Below, piece after piece: positions 45,147 through 53,989 of a stretch of DNA of 64,000 nt. Made by a program: the position numbers and the translations under genes. Position 1 is the first letter of the stretch; every line of letters starts with the position of its first letter. The stretch is from an uncultured bacterium. Its GTDB lineage: Bacteria > Muiribacteriota > Ozemobacteria > Ozemobacterales > Ozemobacteraceae. The notes under the pieces are model-generated. The model made no database searches. It was not told the origin of the DNA and saw only the letters and a program-made list of their open reading frames with translations. Where the stretch lies: the NCBI GenBank assembly GCA_937949615.1, contig CALEDQ010000024.1, forward strand, positions 62,001 to 126,000. The letters run 5' to 3'.

Positions 45147-46406
45147 TCAGGGCAGTGAAACCAGCTGGCTGGCGTCGAGATCAGAAAGTCTGGCCGGCGC
45201 ATAACCTCTGGCGGTCACATGCTGCAGAATGCGGTCGAGTGCTTTTGCGCCGTTTTTGCTGCCGAGATGCATCAGAATTACCGAGTTGCGCCGCAGTTTG
45301 TTTTTTACCCGGCTGATAATGGTTTCTACCGGGTCTTCGCGCCAGTCGATCGTGTCGATGTGCCAGTAAACCGGGTGATAACCAAGGTTTTCGACGATCT
45401 GTTCGACGCGCTTGTTCTGGTGCCCGTAAGGGAACCGGAAAAATGGCGCACCGCGCCGGCTCAGAACCTTTTCGAAGGCCTGTTCGGCCGCTTCGATTTC
45501 GGTCGCAATTTTTTCGGCGCTGAAATTTTTCATGTCGGGGTGATTCATGCTGTGGTTGCCGATTTCGTGGCCCTCTGCAAGCAGCTGCCGACATTTGTCG
45601 GGGTAATTGAGGGCAAATTTGCCGGTAAGAAAAAAAGTCGATTTAACCCCGAATCGGCGAAGTGAGTTGAGTATCGAATCGAACCCGGCGTCAGTAGCGC
45701 CGCCGTCGAAAGTGAGAAATACCTGTCCGCCGCTGTCAGACGGCAGACGCAGGGGCTCTTCGTCGACCTGCGGCTTCGTTTTCTGGCTGATTTTGCTGCT
45801 TGTAACCGCAGATTTTGCCGTTTCAGGCCGGCTGGCAACGACTGTTTCCCGGGGCTTCGCTTTTTCGGGTCCGGGCAGTTCGGCGGGCTCGGGGCCGGCA
45901 ACCGGCTTTTTGACTGTGGCGGTTTCTGTTCTGCTTCTCTGGTCGCGACTGGCTTCGCCAGCCCTGATTCTTTGCAGCAGACTCGCCGCTTCGGCAAACT
46001 GCGGATTCAGGCGCAGTGCTTCGCCGAGAGCCCAGCAGGCCTCTTCCGGCTGATTGTGGTCGCGATAGAGAAGCGCGAGGTTGTAATAAGTCCAGTAGAC
46101 TGGTTGCAGCTGCAGAGCGGCGGCATACCAGGCGAAGGCATGCCGGTCCTGGCCAAGGCGCTTCAGCGCGCTGCCGATGTTGTTGTAGAGATGAACATTG
46201 CTGCGATCGTAGTCGAGGGCGCGGCGCCAGACGCCGATGGCCCCCATCAGGTCTCCGCTGTTGGCGAGCTCGATGCCATAAGAGTTCAAGACATTCGGGT
46301 CGGCCGGGCTGGCGGCTGCGAGCTGAGCGAGCCTCGATTGAGCGCCAAGCAGGGTTGCGACCAAAAGAAAAAGCATTACCAGCAGCGCCGGTAATGCTCG
46401 TTTCAA
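45147..46406 (-). CDS. TPR plus polysaccharide deacetylase (NodB) protein
   Basis: 419 residues from a TTG at 46406, giving a signal/anchor (KRALPALLVMLFLLVATLLGAQS); an ATG at 46478 would add an unlikely N-terminus overlapping typA. Two to three TPR repeats (LNSYGIELANSGDLMGAIGVWRRAL, LYNNIGSALKRLGQDRHAFAWYAAAL, YYNLALLYRDHNQPEEACWALGEAL) mediate contacts. A low-complexity linker leads to a NodB domain: LTFDGGATDAG with catalytic aspartate, HEIGNHSMNHP (HxxxH metal motif), RFPYGHQN and a late MHLGS. It probably removes acetyl groups from peptidoglycan or a surface polysaccharide. The start codon is uncertain. Confidence 0.85.
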   Translation of the reverse strand: MKRALPALLVMLFLLVATLLGAQSRLAQLAAASPADPNVLNSYGIELANSGDLMGAIGVWRRALDYDRSNVHLYNNIGSALKRLGQDRHAFAWYAAALQLQPVYWTYYNLALLYRDHNQPEEACWALGEALRLNPQFAEAASLLQRIRAGEASRDQRSRTETATVKKPVAGPEPAELPGPEKAKPRETVVASRPETAKSAVTSSKISQKTKPQVDEEPLRLPSDSGGQVFLTFDGGATDAGFDSILNSLRRFGVKSTFFLTGKFALNYPDKCRQLLAEGHEIGNHSMNHPDMKNFSAEKIATEIEAAEQAFEKVLSRRGAPFFRFPYGHQNKRVEQIVENLGYHPVYWHIDTIDWREDPVETIISRVKNKLRRNSVILMHLGSKNGAKALDRILQHVTARGYAPARLSDLDASQLVSLP

Positions 46407-46428
46407 TAATTGCAAAGCAGGGTCAGGC

Positions 46429-48249
46429 TTACTTTCTGCCGATTCTCGCTTCGCCTTTTTTGCGCAGGCGAATTGCATCGGGAGTGACTTCGACCCATTC
46501 ATCATCGGCTACGTATTCAAGAGCCTGATCGAGGGTCATGCGGCGGGGTGAGGGCAGTTTTTCAAGTTCTTCAGAGGTCGCCGAGCGGTGGTTGGTAACA
46601 TGGCGCTTTTTAACTATGTTAACCTTGAGATCGCCGCTGAGCGGGCGTTCGCCGACTACCAGGCCTTCGTAAATTTCTTCGCCGGGGCCGTAGAACATGG
46701 TTCCGCGTTCGGAAAGGTTCTTGATGGCATAGCCGGTGGCAACACCGGGGTCGGTGGCGACCATGACACCGTTGCGGCTTTCGGGAATATCGCCGCGATA
46801 GGGCTCATATGCTCTGAAGCACTGATTCATGATGCCGGTGCCGTTGGTCATGGTGAGAAACATTGATCTGAAGCCAAGCAGGCCACGTGCCGGCACCGAG
46901 AAGATCAGGCGCAGATAATTGTCGAGCAGGCGCTTTGAAGATTCAAGCATGGCGCGGCGTGGCCCGAGTACTTCCATGACGATGCCCATATAATTGTCAG
47001 GAATATCGATAGCGAGCTCTTCGACAGGCTCGAGCATCTGACCGCTTTCGTCGCGTTTCATGATGGCGGCCGGTTTGCTTACCTGCAGTTCGTAACCTTC
47101 ACGGCGCATGGTTTCGATAAGAATGCCGAGATGCAGTTCGCCACGGCCTGAAACGAGAAAGGTATCACGTTCTTCGGTCGCATCTTCAACGCGCATCGCA
47201 ACGTTGGTTTCGAGTTCGCGGTCGAGTCTGGCGCGAATCTGGCGCGAAGTGAGAAACTTGCCGGAACGACCGGAAAATGGGCTGGTGTTGGCGGCAAATG
47301 CCATCGAGATAACTGGCTGGTCGACCGAAACTACTGGTTCTGGTTCACAAAGCTCGGTGCAGACTGTGTCGCCGATTGAAAGAGTGTCGATACCGCATAT
47401 TGCGACGATATCGCCGGCGCCGGCTTCTTCGACTTCAACGCGCTGAATACCTCTGTATGAATAGAGGCGCATGATTTTGTGCTTTTCGGCCACTTCACCC
47501 GGGTGCATGCGATAGACATCGGATTTGCCGTTCAACACGCCGCCAATAATTCTGCCAATGCCGATTCTGCCGACGTAGTCATTGTAATCGAGGCTGGTGA
47601 TCATCATTTTGCCGGGCACGTCAAGATCGCCTGCCGGCGGTGGCACCTGTTTGATCATTTCTTCGAGCAGCGGTCTGATGTCGTTTCTCGGGTCATCCAT
47701 GTTGCGAACAGCATAGCCGGCGCGACCGGATGCATAAAGAACCGGGTAGTTGAGCATGCTTTCTTCAACGCCGACATCGATGAACAGATCGAGAATTTCA
47801 TCTTCAACTGCTTCGACGCGGGCGTCTGGTCGGTCAATCTTGTTGATGACGACGACCGGTCTCAAGCCAGCTGCCAGAGCTTTTTTCAAAACAAAGCGGG
47901 TCTGCGGCATCGGGCCTTCGAAAGAGTCGACAAGCAGCAGGCAGCCATTTGCCATACGCAGAACGCGTTCAACTTCGCCGCCGAAGTCGACGTGGCCTGG
48001 AGTATCGACGAGGTTGATGCGGTAGCCGTTGAATTCAAGCGACAGATTCTTTGACAGAATGGTGATACCGCGCTCTCTTTCAATAGCGTTATTGTCCATG
48101 AAACATTCTTCAACGCGCTGGTTATCGCGGAAAAGACCGGACTGTTTGATCAGGGCGTCGACCAGGGTCGTTTTTCCGTGGTCAACATGGGCGATAATCG
48201 CGACGTTGCGAATCATTTCTGGGCTGGTGATGTGTCTGTGAGCTTTCAC
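46429..48249 (-). CDS. typA: Ribosome-associated GTPase TypA/BipA
   Basis: 606 residues from a GTG at 48249 with GGAG 9 bases upstream; the ATG at 48216 (MIRNVAIIAHVDHGKTT) is the usual family start and is also possible. G1 AHVDHGKTT, G3 DTPGHVDFGGEV and G4 NKIDRPDA are intact. The domain order is GTPase, EF-G-like domains II and III (GELHLGILIETMRREGYEL), and the BipA-specific C-terminal domain (ALEYVADDEWVEVTPDAIRLRK). It helps assemble ribosomes and adapt to stress and cold. It is the first of a two-gene run with the deacetylase. Confidence 0.97.
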   Translation of the reverse strand: MKAHRHITSPEMIRNVAIIAHVDHGKTTLVDALIKQSGLFRDNQRVEECFMDNNAIERERGITILSKNLSLEFNGYRINLVDTPGHVDFGGEVERVLRMANGCLLLVDSFEGPMPQTRFVLKKALAAGLRPVVVINKIDRPDARVEAVEDEILDLFIDVGVEESMLNYPVLYASGRAGYAVRNMDDPRNDIRPLLEEMIKQVPPPAGDLDVPGKMMITSLDYNDYVGRIGIGRIIGGVLNGKSDVYRMHPGEVAEKHKIMRLYSYRGIQRVEVEEAGAGDIVAICGIDTLSIGDTVCTELCEPEPVVSVDQPVISMAFAANTSPFSGRSGKFLTSRQIRARLDRELETNVAMRVEDATEERDTFLVSGRGELHLGILIETMRREGYELQVSKPAAIMKRDESGQMLEPVEELAIDIPDNYMGIVMEVLGPRRAMLESSKRLLDNYLRLIFSVPARGLLGFRSMFLTMTNGTGIMNQCFRAYEPYRGDIPESRNGVMVATDPGVATGYAIKNLSERGTMFYGPGEEIYEGLVVGERPLSGDLKVNIVKKRHVTNHRSATSEELEKLPSPRRMTLDQALEYVADDEWVEVTPDAIRLRKKGEARIGRK

Positions 48250-48390
48250 TTGGCGGTACTCCGGCAAAAAATAGGGTCATGCTGAAATGCAGGCCAACAG
48301 TGTACATTAAGCACTCTCTGCATGCAAGACAAATTTTACCTGTCCACGGTCAAAACTCGATGCTATTGGCTGGATATATGCAGAAACAAA

Positions 48391-48425
48391 GCAGCCCGGG
48401 CGGAATGCGCCGGGCTGCTTTTGTT
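48391..48425 (-). terminator. Intrinsic terminator downstream of pilT
   Basis: GCAGCCCGG and CCGGGCTGC form a 9-base stem with a GC-rich loop, followed on the minus strand by TTTGTTT. It lies between pilT and typA, and a T-rich run on the other side means it may also act on the plus strand. Confidence 0.75.
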
Positions 48426-48445
48426 AAAATTGCCTGGTTTCAGGT

Positions 48446-49885
48446 TTAATATTCCCTGGGCTTGTATTGTTCGAAGGCCTTTTTGTCAAAGGCGCGGCGG
48501 TAGGCTTCCTGGGGGCTGATCTTGCGCTGCTTGACCAGGTCCATGAGTGCCTGGTCCATGGTCTGCATACCGGCCTGCTTGCTGGTCTGCATAATCGAGG
48601 GCAGCTGGAAAGTTTTGTTGTCGCGAATCAGGTTGGCGACGGCCGGAGTGTTGATGAGAATTTCGAGGGCGACTTCGCGGCTCATGCCGTCGATGGTCGG
48701 AATCAGCTGCTGGGCGATAATCCCCTGCAGGGCGTCGGCAAGCTGGGTTCTGATCTGGTCCTGCTGGTGAGCCGGAAAAACGTCGACGATACGGTCGACC
48801 GACTGGGCGGCTGACGGGGTATGCAGAGTGGCAAAGACAAGGTGACCGGTTTCGGCGGCGGTTACGGCCAGCGAGATGGTTTCGTAATCGCGCATTTCGC
48901 CGACGAGGATGATGTCAGGATCTTCGCGCAGTGCCGACCTTAGTGCAGCCGAGAACGATTTGGTGTTGGGGCCGATTTCGCGCTGGTTTACCAGGCAGGC
49001 CTTGTGCTGGTGCACGAATTCGATCGGGTCTTCGATGGTGAGAATGTGATCCTGGCGCTCGTTGTTGACCTGGTCGACCATCGCGGCCAGGGTCGTTGAT
49101 TTACCAGAACCGGTAGGGCCGGTAACCAGAATCAGGCCTTTGTTGCGTCTGGCGAGGTCGCCAAGAATCGCTGGCAGTTTCAGTTCAGCCAGGGTTTTGA
49201 TACGGGTCGGAATGACGCGGAATACCCCGCCCATACCAAGGCGGGTAAAAAAGATATTACAGCGGAAACGTGCCACGCCTTCGAGTTCGTAAGAAATATC
49301 GAGTTCGAGGTCGCGTTCGAGTCGCTCGCGCTGGTCATTGTTGAGAAACTGAAAGATCAGGCGCCTGGTTTCTTTGGCAGTCAGAGAGGGTATATCGGTT
49401 GGCCAGAGCTTGCCCTGCAGGCGCAGCATCGGCGGCGAACCTACGGTCAGGTGAAGGTCGGAGCCGCTTTTATCGACAATCAGGCGCAGCAGGTCATCGA
49501 TGATGACCTCGCCATCATCTTCGTCTTTCTTGCTGGGCGCCGGCCCCGGTCTCTGCATTGCACTCTGCGAAATGCCTGAAGGTATGCCTGTCGGTCGTGG
49601 CGGGGGCGGCGCCTGATTTGGGGCGGCCGGACCGGCAGGTCGCGGTGGCATTGGCTGCCCGGCCGGCGGCATTGGTGGTCTTGCCGGGGCGCCAGCTGGC
49701 TGGGTAGGCGCGCTCGGCCCGCCAGGCATGACAGGGCGAAGCGGTGGGCCACCAGCACCGGGCGGTGGCGCAGGTGGTCTTGCCGGCGCGGGAGCAGACG
49801 GTGGTGCAGCTGGAGCTTTAGGTTTGTTGTCGTCGCCCGGGGGGGCTTCCCCGCCGAACAGTTTGCCGAAAAAATTGTCGCTCAT
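48446..49885 (-). CDS. pilT: Type IV pilus retraction ATPase PilT
   Basis: 479 residues. About residues 15-120 are a Pro/Ala/Gly-rich disordered extension absent from standard PilT (about 345 residues). The ATPase has Walker A GPTGSGKST at about 254-262, the Asp box IEDPIEFVH, Walker B DIILVGEMRD, the His box TLHTPSA and the C-terminal AIRNLIRE-like helix in the form VANLIRDNK. All key residues are intact, so active ATP-driven pilus retraction is likely. It directly follows the PilB-like gene (2-base gap), so the two are one operon. Confidence 0.93.
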   Translation of the reverse strand: MSDNFFGKLFGGEAPPGDDNKPKAPAAPPSAPAPARPPAPPPGAGGPPLRPVMPGGPSAPTQPAGAPARPPMPPAGQPMPPRPAGPAAPNQAPPPPRPTGIPSGISQSAMQRPGPAPSKKDEDDGEVIIDDLLRLIVDKSGSDLHLTVGSPPMLRLQGKLWPTDIPSLTAKETRRLIFQFLNNDQRERLERDLELDISYELEGVARFRCNIFFTRLGMGGVFRVIPTRIKTLAELKLPAILGDLARRNKGLILVTGPTGSGKSTTLAAMVDQVNNERQDHILTIEDPIEFVHQHKACLVNQREIGPNTKSFSAALRSALREDPDIILVGEMRDYETISLAVTAAETGHLVFATLHTPSAAQSVDRIVDVFPAHQQDQIRTQLADALQGIIAQQLIPTIDGMSREVALEILINTPAVANLIRDNKTFQLPSIMQTSKQAGMQTMDQALMDLVKQRKISPQEAYRRAFDKKAFEQYKPREY

Positions 49886-49887
49886 TG

Positions 49888-51546
49888 TTAGAACAGCCTC
49901 ATAAATTCATCGGCGCTGGTTTCGCCGTTCAGCATCATATCGAGGGTTTTTTCTTCGAGGCTTTTGATGCCCTGCTTGCGGGCAAAACTCTTGAAATCCT
50001 GATAGGACTGGCGGTTGATGATCATCTGCCTGAGAGTGGCGTTGGCCGGCATGAATTCGGTAATCAGCGTACGGCCGGTGTAACCGGTGTTATTGCAGCC
50101 ATCGCAGCCCTTTGGTTTGAAAATCTGTTTGCTTTTATCGTCGTCGTTTACCAGCTCAAGGATTTCCGCGGGAATTTCAGCCGGCTGCCGGCATTTGGGG
50201 CATAAAACCCTGACCAGTCGCTGACTGACGACGCCGCACATCGAAGAAGCAATGAGAACCGGGTCAATGCCGGTTTCAATAAGCTTGATCAGGCTGCTTG
50301 AGGCATCATAGGCGAGAAAAGAGGTTAATACGGTTTTGCCGCCAAGCGCCGCAAAAGCGACTTCCTGGGTCAGATCGCGGCCGACCAGATCGTCAAGATA
50401 GATAACGTCGGCATCAAGCATCAAGGAAAGCTTGAGGGCAGATATTGAGTCTTCGATACCGCCGGAGCCGATCTGAATCTGGGTAGTTTTGGGGAGCGCT
50501 GCAACTACCGGATTTTCGATCGTCACCAGTTTGCGCGTTTCAGCATCATAGCCGCTGATTATGCAATACTGCGTAGTTGTTCGCCCTGATTCGCGTGGGC
50601 CAGTAACGTAAAGAACGCCGTGTGTGGTTCTGGCAGCGACGAGAAGTTCTTCGATTGCGGCTTTTCCGGTGCGGCCCAGTTGCTCTATGATGCTGCCGAA
50701 ATCGCTGAGCTTGAGAATTACCATTTCGCCGTTCACGGTCGGGTAAAAAATCGACTGAATATTGACCTGGCGGTTAGAAACCGTAACCCTGAAATGACCG
50801 ACAACAACGCCTTCGCGTGCCATATCCTTTTCGGCGATCTGTGAAAGTTTTTTCAGGCGCGAAATTACTTCGTGATGCACCTTGACCGGAATCTCGATCT
50901 TGCGTGCGAGGACGTTGTTGGATCTGAATCTGATCAGAACGCCCTTGTCTGAGGGTTCGAAGTGAATGCGGTTGACTTTGTTGATGATCGCCTGGCCGAG
51001 AATGTAGTTAATGACCTTTTCTGGGCCTTCCATGCCTTTTGGAATGCCGCGTTCAAGGCTCTGTTTTTCAGTGTTGTCTATTTCACCGGGCGCGACTTTT
51101 TCCTGAACGTCGAGCGGGCCGTAAATGGCAGAATACGTCTGTTCAAAATCGAATGCAGTACAGATTGAAACCGAAATCGTGGCTCCGAATTTTCCTTCGA
51201 GAAACTCGATTGGTCGTGAGTCAAGAGGGTCAACCATGCAGACACTGAGTTGATTGCCGGCTTTGTAAAGGGGCATGAGTTTGTGATCACGTGCAAATTC
51301 GGGGGTGATCATCTTTGTCACTTCAGTGTCGACGATATCCGGGTTCAGATGAATGAATGAGATATTCAGCTGATTGCCTAAGGCCCAGATAATATCGTCT
51401 TCGGTAACCAGACCCATTTCGGAAAGAGCTTCGCCCAGCTTCATGCCGCGGTCGCGCTGAAACGTGAGAGCCTGTTTCAGCTGCTCTTCGGTGATGAGGT
51501 TGCAGTCGATGAGAATATCGCCCAGACGTTTTTTCTGTGTAGTCAT
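49888..51546 (-). CDS. PilB/GspE-like protein with degenerate ATPase motifs
   Basis: 552 residues. The N-terminal MshEN-like domain (KRLGDILIDCNLITEEQLKQAL, DDIIWALGNQLNISFIHLNP) binds nucleotides such as c-di-GMP in some relatives. The ATPase core is recognisable but altered: Walker A reads GPRESGRTT at about 315-323 (lysine is arginine), the Asp box is IENPVV, the Walker B region is IYLDDLVGRD in place of the GEIRD form, and the His box TLHTND is TSFLAYD. The zinc tetracysteine (CPKC, CDGC) at about 447-485 is kept. Likely a pseudo-ATPase partner of a true extension motor elsewhere. A TTG start at 51552 is an alternative. Confidence 0.88.
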   Translation of the reverse strand: MTTQKKRLGDILIDCNLITEEQLKQALTFQRDRGMKLGEALSEMGLVTEDDIIWALGNQLNISFIHLNPDIVDTEVTKMITPEFARDHKLMPLYKAGNQLSVCMVDPLDSRPIEFLEGKFGATISVSICTAFDFEQTYSAIYGPLDVQEKVAPGEIDNTEKQSLERGIPKGMEGPEKVINYILGQAIINKVNRIHFEPSDKGVLIRFRSNNVLARKIEIPVKVHHEVISRLKKLSQIAEKDMAREGVVVGHFRVTVSNRQVNIQSIFYPTVNGEMVILKLSDFGSIIEQLGRTGKAAIEELLVAARTTHGVLYVTGPRESGRTTTQYCIISGYDAETRKLVTIENPVVAALPKTTQIQIGSGGIEDSISALKLSLMLDADVIYLDDLVGRDLTQEVAFAALGGKTVLTSFLAYDASSSLIKLIETGIDPVLIASSMCGVVSQRLVRVLCPKCRQPAEIPAEILELVNDDDKSKQIFKPKGCDGCNNTGYTGRTLITEFMPANATLRQMIINRQSYQDFKSFARKQGIKSLEEKTLDMMLNGETSADEFMRLF

Positions 51547-51702
51547 GCTCAATAATTTACCCGATGGTCAAAACTAAGGCAAGTAGTATCTTAACCTCGC
51601 AAAGCAAACCTACCAAACTTTCAGGCTGAGGTTTTGCGCCTAAAATCAAATCGTTGATTGGCCGGGCGTTTAATTGTTTCTGCCTCTGATTAAAGACAAA
51701 AG

Positions 51703-51736
51703 AAAAGAGCCGCCCCCTTGCGGGAACGGCTCTTTT
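51703..51736 (-). terminator. Intrinsic terminator of the HU gene
   Basis: AAAAGAGCCG and CGGCTCTTTT form a stem with a C-rich loop, followed on the minus strand by TCTTTTG. It starts 13 bases downstream of the HU stop. Confidence 0.85.
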
Positions 51737-51749
51737 GTGCGCTTAAAGA

Positions 51750-52034
51750 TTATTTCTTTTTGTTGTTGATCAGTTCGCGCAGGTCTTTGCCCGGTACGAA
51801 CTTGGCTACGTTGCATGCCGGAATTTTGATCGGCTTCTTGGTCTGGGGGTTGATGCCAGTTCTGGCTTTGCGGGTGTTAACCTTGAAAGAACCAAAACCT
51901 ACAAGACGTACGTCGTCTTTTCTCTTGAGAGCTTTCTTGATGATAGAAAGCGTGGCATCAAGAGCCTGGGTAGCCTGGGTCTGAGTCATGTTGGTGGTTT
52001 TTGCGATTTCGCGCACGAGTTCGATCTTTTTCAC
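51750..52034 (-). CDS. hup: HU-family DNA-binding protein
   Basis: 94 residues, the normal length. KKIELVREIAKTTNMTQTQATQALDATLSIIKKAL is the helical body, VRLVGFGSFKVNTRKARTGINPQTKKPIKIPACNVAKFVPGKDLRELI the beta-arm with the conserved GFGSF and the Pro-tipped arm (NPQTKKPIKI). It bends and packages DNA. The start is a GTG with AGGAGG 10 bases upstream. It has its own promoter and terminator, so it is a single-gene unit. Confidence 0.97.
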   Translation of the reverse strand: MKKIELVREIAKTTNMTQTQATQALDATLSIIKKALKRKDDVRLVGFGSFKVNTRKARTGINPQTKKPIKIPACNVAKFVPGKDLRELINNKKK

Positions 52035-52081
52035 TGAAGGGGATCCTCCTGGAAACTTGAATTAGGACTCAACACAAGTAA

Positions 52082-52110
52082 ATCGTACCAACTGTTTTCG
52101 GGTTTGTCAA
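52082..52110 (-). promoter_or_regulatory. Strong sigma-70-type promoter of the HU gene
   Basis: Minus-strand TTGACA (52105-52110) and TACGAT (52082-52087) are separated by exactly 17 bases, about 50 bases before the HU start. This is the best consensus promoter in the chromosomal part. Confidence 0.8.
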
Positions 52111-52127
52111 TGCTTTGGCAAAAATTT

Positions 52128-53441
52128 TTATCTTTTTTTTGTCTGTACATCGCGAATGCGGTCTGCAAGTACTCTCTGTTCAGTTTGCAACTCACTAAAT
52201 TGTGCCTGCGCATTCGAAATTTTCCGCTGATGAGAGGGAGTTGTAATATTCTGACGAATCAGGTCGGCAATTTCGAGTTCTTTCTGGCGAAGCTGGCTCT
52301 GAACGCGTAACATACGGTTTCTGACCAGCCACATTTCGCGATCGAGCGATTCATTGTCAGAAATGCTGAATGGCAATCTGGCGCGCTGGCCTGATTCCTG
52401 GCCGTGCAGGTCTTTTGCCATTTCTTCGCGTTCCTTGAAACTTCCGCCAATGACCGAATCGCGGTCTATCTTCTGCTGGCGCAGCATTTCAAGAAAAGCC
52501 GCCCGTTGTCTGGCCAGTGACATAATTTCGCCGTCTTTGAGCTGTGAGGGCTCTATACCTTTGATGACGTCGTCGGCCGCAGGCAGTTGCAGGTCAGATT
52601 GAAGCTCAGGTCTGATAGGTGGCAGACTTGCTTCTGAACCGGTAGATGCACCACCAAGCGGGCCAACCGGCGGGGCCTCGATCGCGCCGGGCTCCACTTC
52701 TGGCATGCTCTGGACAGGTGATGGTTGAACTGAGCCCGGGGCCGGGGCTGCCGGTTGCAGTGCCGGCGGGATTCTGCTGTCGTGCTGCAGCGGTCTGGTT
52801 TGCTCAAGGGCCGAAGGCGCTGCCGCGGCAAAGTTGCGCGCTTCCCACTCGCTGTTCAGAGATGTTTCTATGGTGGGGGCCTGAAATTTTTCGGGTTTGT
52901 CAGCAACCTTTGTTTTTTCTGAAAGGGTGGTGTGCATGCCCGGCTGTAGAACCAGCTGGCGATTGCGGCTGTCTTCTGCAGCTCTGACTGCTACAAGACC
53001 GGAAAAGACTCTTACTTTGGTTTTTCCGTAGCGGTCGACATCGACATCGAAAGAAGTGCCGAGAACGCTGCAGGAGCCAAGTGGTGTCACAACTTTGAAG
53101 ATGTCGCTGCTGCGTCTGATATTCAGCCAGACGTTGCCGAGGCGCTGATTTATGCCATAGCGCATGATGGTGATCATTGCGTTGTTTTTCATTCTGACGC
53201 TGCTGCCGTCAGGAAAACGCAGTTCGCCGCGGCCATCGCCCTCGACGTTGATCATGTCGCCCGGTTTTACTTCAACCGGCTGTGCCTGCTGCAGCGAAAG
53301 CCAGGTCGAGCCTGAGGTTCTTGACAGCACCGCTCTTCCGGTCAGGGTGATGAAAAAGTATTTATCGTGTTGAGCGCTGGCGGGCCCGGCAAAAACCAGG
53401 CACAGCAGCACAGCGGCCAGAAAATTCATGAAATTGCGCAT
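52128..53441 (-). CDS. Secreted FecR-domain protein with Pro-rich linker and coiled-coil tail
   Basis: 437 residues. Signal peptide (FMNFLAAVLLCLVFAGPASA) then a FecR domain (about 25-180: VKPGDMINVEGDGRGELRFPDGSSVRMKNNAMITI, TPLGSCSVLGTSFDVDVDRYGKTKVRVFSGLVAVR). A disordered Pro/Ala-rich region (about 210-290) and a helical coiled-coil C-terminus (MLRVQSQLRQKELEIADLIRQNITTP) follow. GGAG is before the ATG. FecR modules usually sense envelope signals for an ECF sigma factor; none is near. It is secreted rather than membrane-spanning, so a structural envelope role is more likely. Single gene, divergent from the zinc-ribbon gene. Confidence 0.82.
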   Translation of the reverse strand: MRNFMNFLAAVLLCLVFAGPASAQHDKYFFITLTGRAVLSRTSGSTWLSLQQAQPVEVKPGDMINVEGDGRGELRFPDGSSVRMKNNAMITIMRYGINQRLGNVWLNIRRSSDIFKVVTPLGSCSVLGTSFDVDVDRYGKTKVRVFSGLVAVRAAEDSRNRQLVLQPGMHTTLSEKTKVADKPEKFQAPTIETSLNSEWEARNFAAAAPSALEQTRPLQHDSRIPPALQPAAPAPGSVQPSPVQSMPEVEPGAIEAPPVGPLGGASTGSEASLPPIRPELQSDLQLPAADDVIKGIEPSQLKDGEIMSLARQRAAFLEMLRQQKIDRDSVIGGSFKEREEMAKDLHGQESGQRARLPFSISDNESLDREMWLVRNRMLRVQSQLRQKELEIADLIRQNITTPSHQRKISNAQAQFSELQTEQRVLADRIRDVQTKKR

Positions 53442-53608
53442 CGCAGTTTCTCCATGCAGTTTCGATTCTCAGTGATTCTAAACTTTTTGCCGGTCAACCT
53501 CAACCGAAAATCAGCGAAAACAACGGTGTTACTTTTGCCCTTTACTTTTAGCTGTTTGTAAGTACCTTCAGGTAAGCAGAGAATAAAAAATTCAGGGAGG
53601 TGGCAATC

Positions 53609-53755
53609 ATGTTCGACAACATTTACGCTGTTCAGGTTGAATGCGCCTGTGGTGCTGTTTTTGAGCCCGTTGACGTGATAACCGACCAGTATGGCGAACA
53701 CTGGGCAATCTGCCCTGAATGCAAGCGCAAGATCAGATTGCTCGCCAAGGACTGA
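53609..53755 (+). CDS. Small zinc-ribbon protein (48 aa)
   Basis: MFDNIYAVQVECACGAVFEP, then CPECKRKIRLLAKD at the end; CxC and CxxC pairs form a compact zinc ribbon. GGGAGG lies 8 bases before the ATG and base use looks coding. The family is not known to me. It lies alone between the FecR gene and tRNA-Leu, just outside the integrated element. Its role is unknown; zinc ribbons this small often bind nucleic acid or proteins. Confidence 0.7.
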   Translation: MFDNIYAVQVECACGAVFEPVDVITDQYGEHWAICPECKRKIRLLAKD

Positions 53756-53761
53756 ATTTTG

Positions 53762-53791
53762 TTGCGCCGTATTCCGGCATTGTGATATGAT
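53762..53791 (+). promoter_or_regulatory. Promoter of tRNA-Leu
   Basis: TTGCGC (53762-53767) and TATGAT (53786-53791) with 18-base spacing lie about 10 bases before the mature tRNA. The -35 match is partial. Confidence 0.5.
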
Positions 53792-53801
53792 TGGCTCACA
53801 G

Positions 53802-53886
53802 GCCGGAATGGCGGAATTGGCAGACGCACGGGACTCAAAATCCCGCGCCCCTTAAAGGCGTGTCGGTTCGACCCCGACTTCCGGCA
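53802..53886 (+). tRNA. tRNA-Leu (anticodon CAA)
   Basis: Acceptor GCCGGAA pairs with TTCCGGC; the anticodon stem CGGGA/TCCCG encloses the loop CTCAAAA, so the anticodon is CAA (Leu codon TTG). A long class II variable arm and TTCGA in the T loop are present. The discriminator is A; the next bases are CCG, so CCA is not fully encoded. Its 3' end is the likely integration site for the element downstream. Confidence 0.96.
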
Positions 53887-53921
53887 CCGAGAATGAGTTT
53901 AAAGACGTTTAATAAACTCAC

Positions 53922-53950
53922 AAAAACCCGCTGATGAAGCGGGTTTTTTG
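53922..53950 (+). terminator. Intrinsic terminator after tRNA-Leu
   Basis: AAAACCCGC and GCGGGTTTT with a 7-base loop, then T-rich. A second stem GAGTTTA/TAAACTC lies just before it (53895-53919). It ends tRNA-Leu transcription ahead of the integrase promoter. Confidence 0.8.
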
Positions 53951-53989
53951 TTTGTCTGAACTTTATGAGACAGCATGATATCGCGTTGC

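Noticed and set aside
45147..46505. Longer deacetylase start inside typA
   Set aside because: The extra N-terminus overlaps the typA end by 77 bases and adds a charged tail before the signal sequence; a TTG at 46406 gives a normal signal sequence.
53802..53950. Second copy of the tRNA-Leu 3' end as attR
   Set aside because: I looked for GTTCGACCCCGACTTCC and its complement down to 64000 by eye and did not see it, so no attR is claimed.
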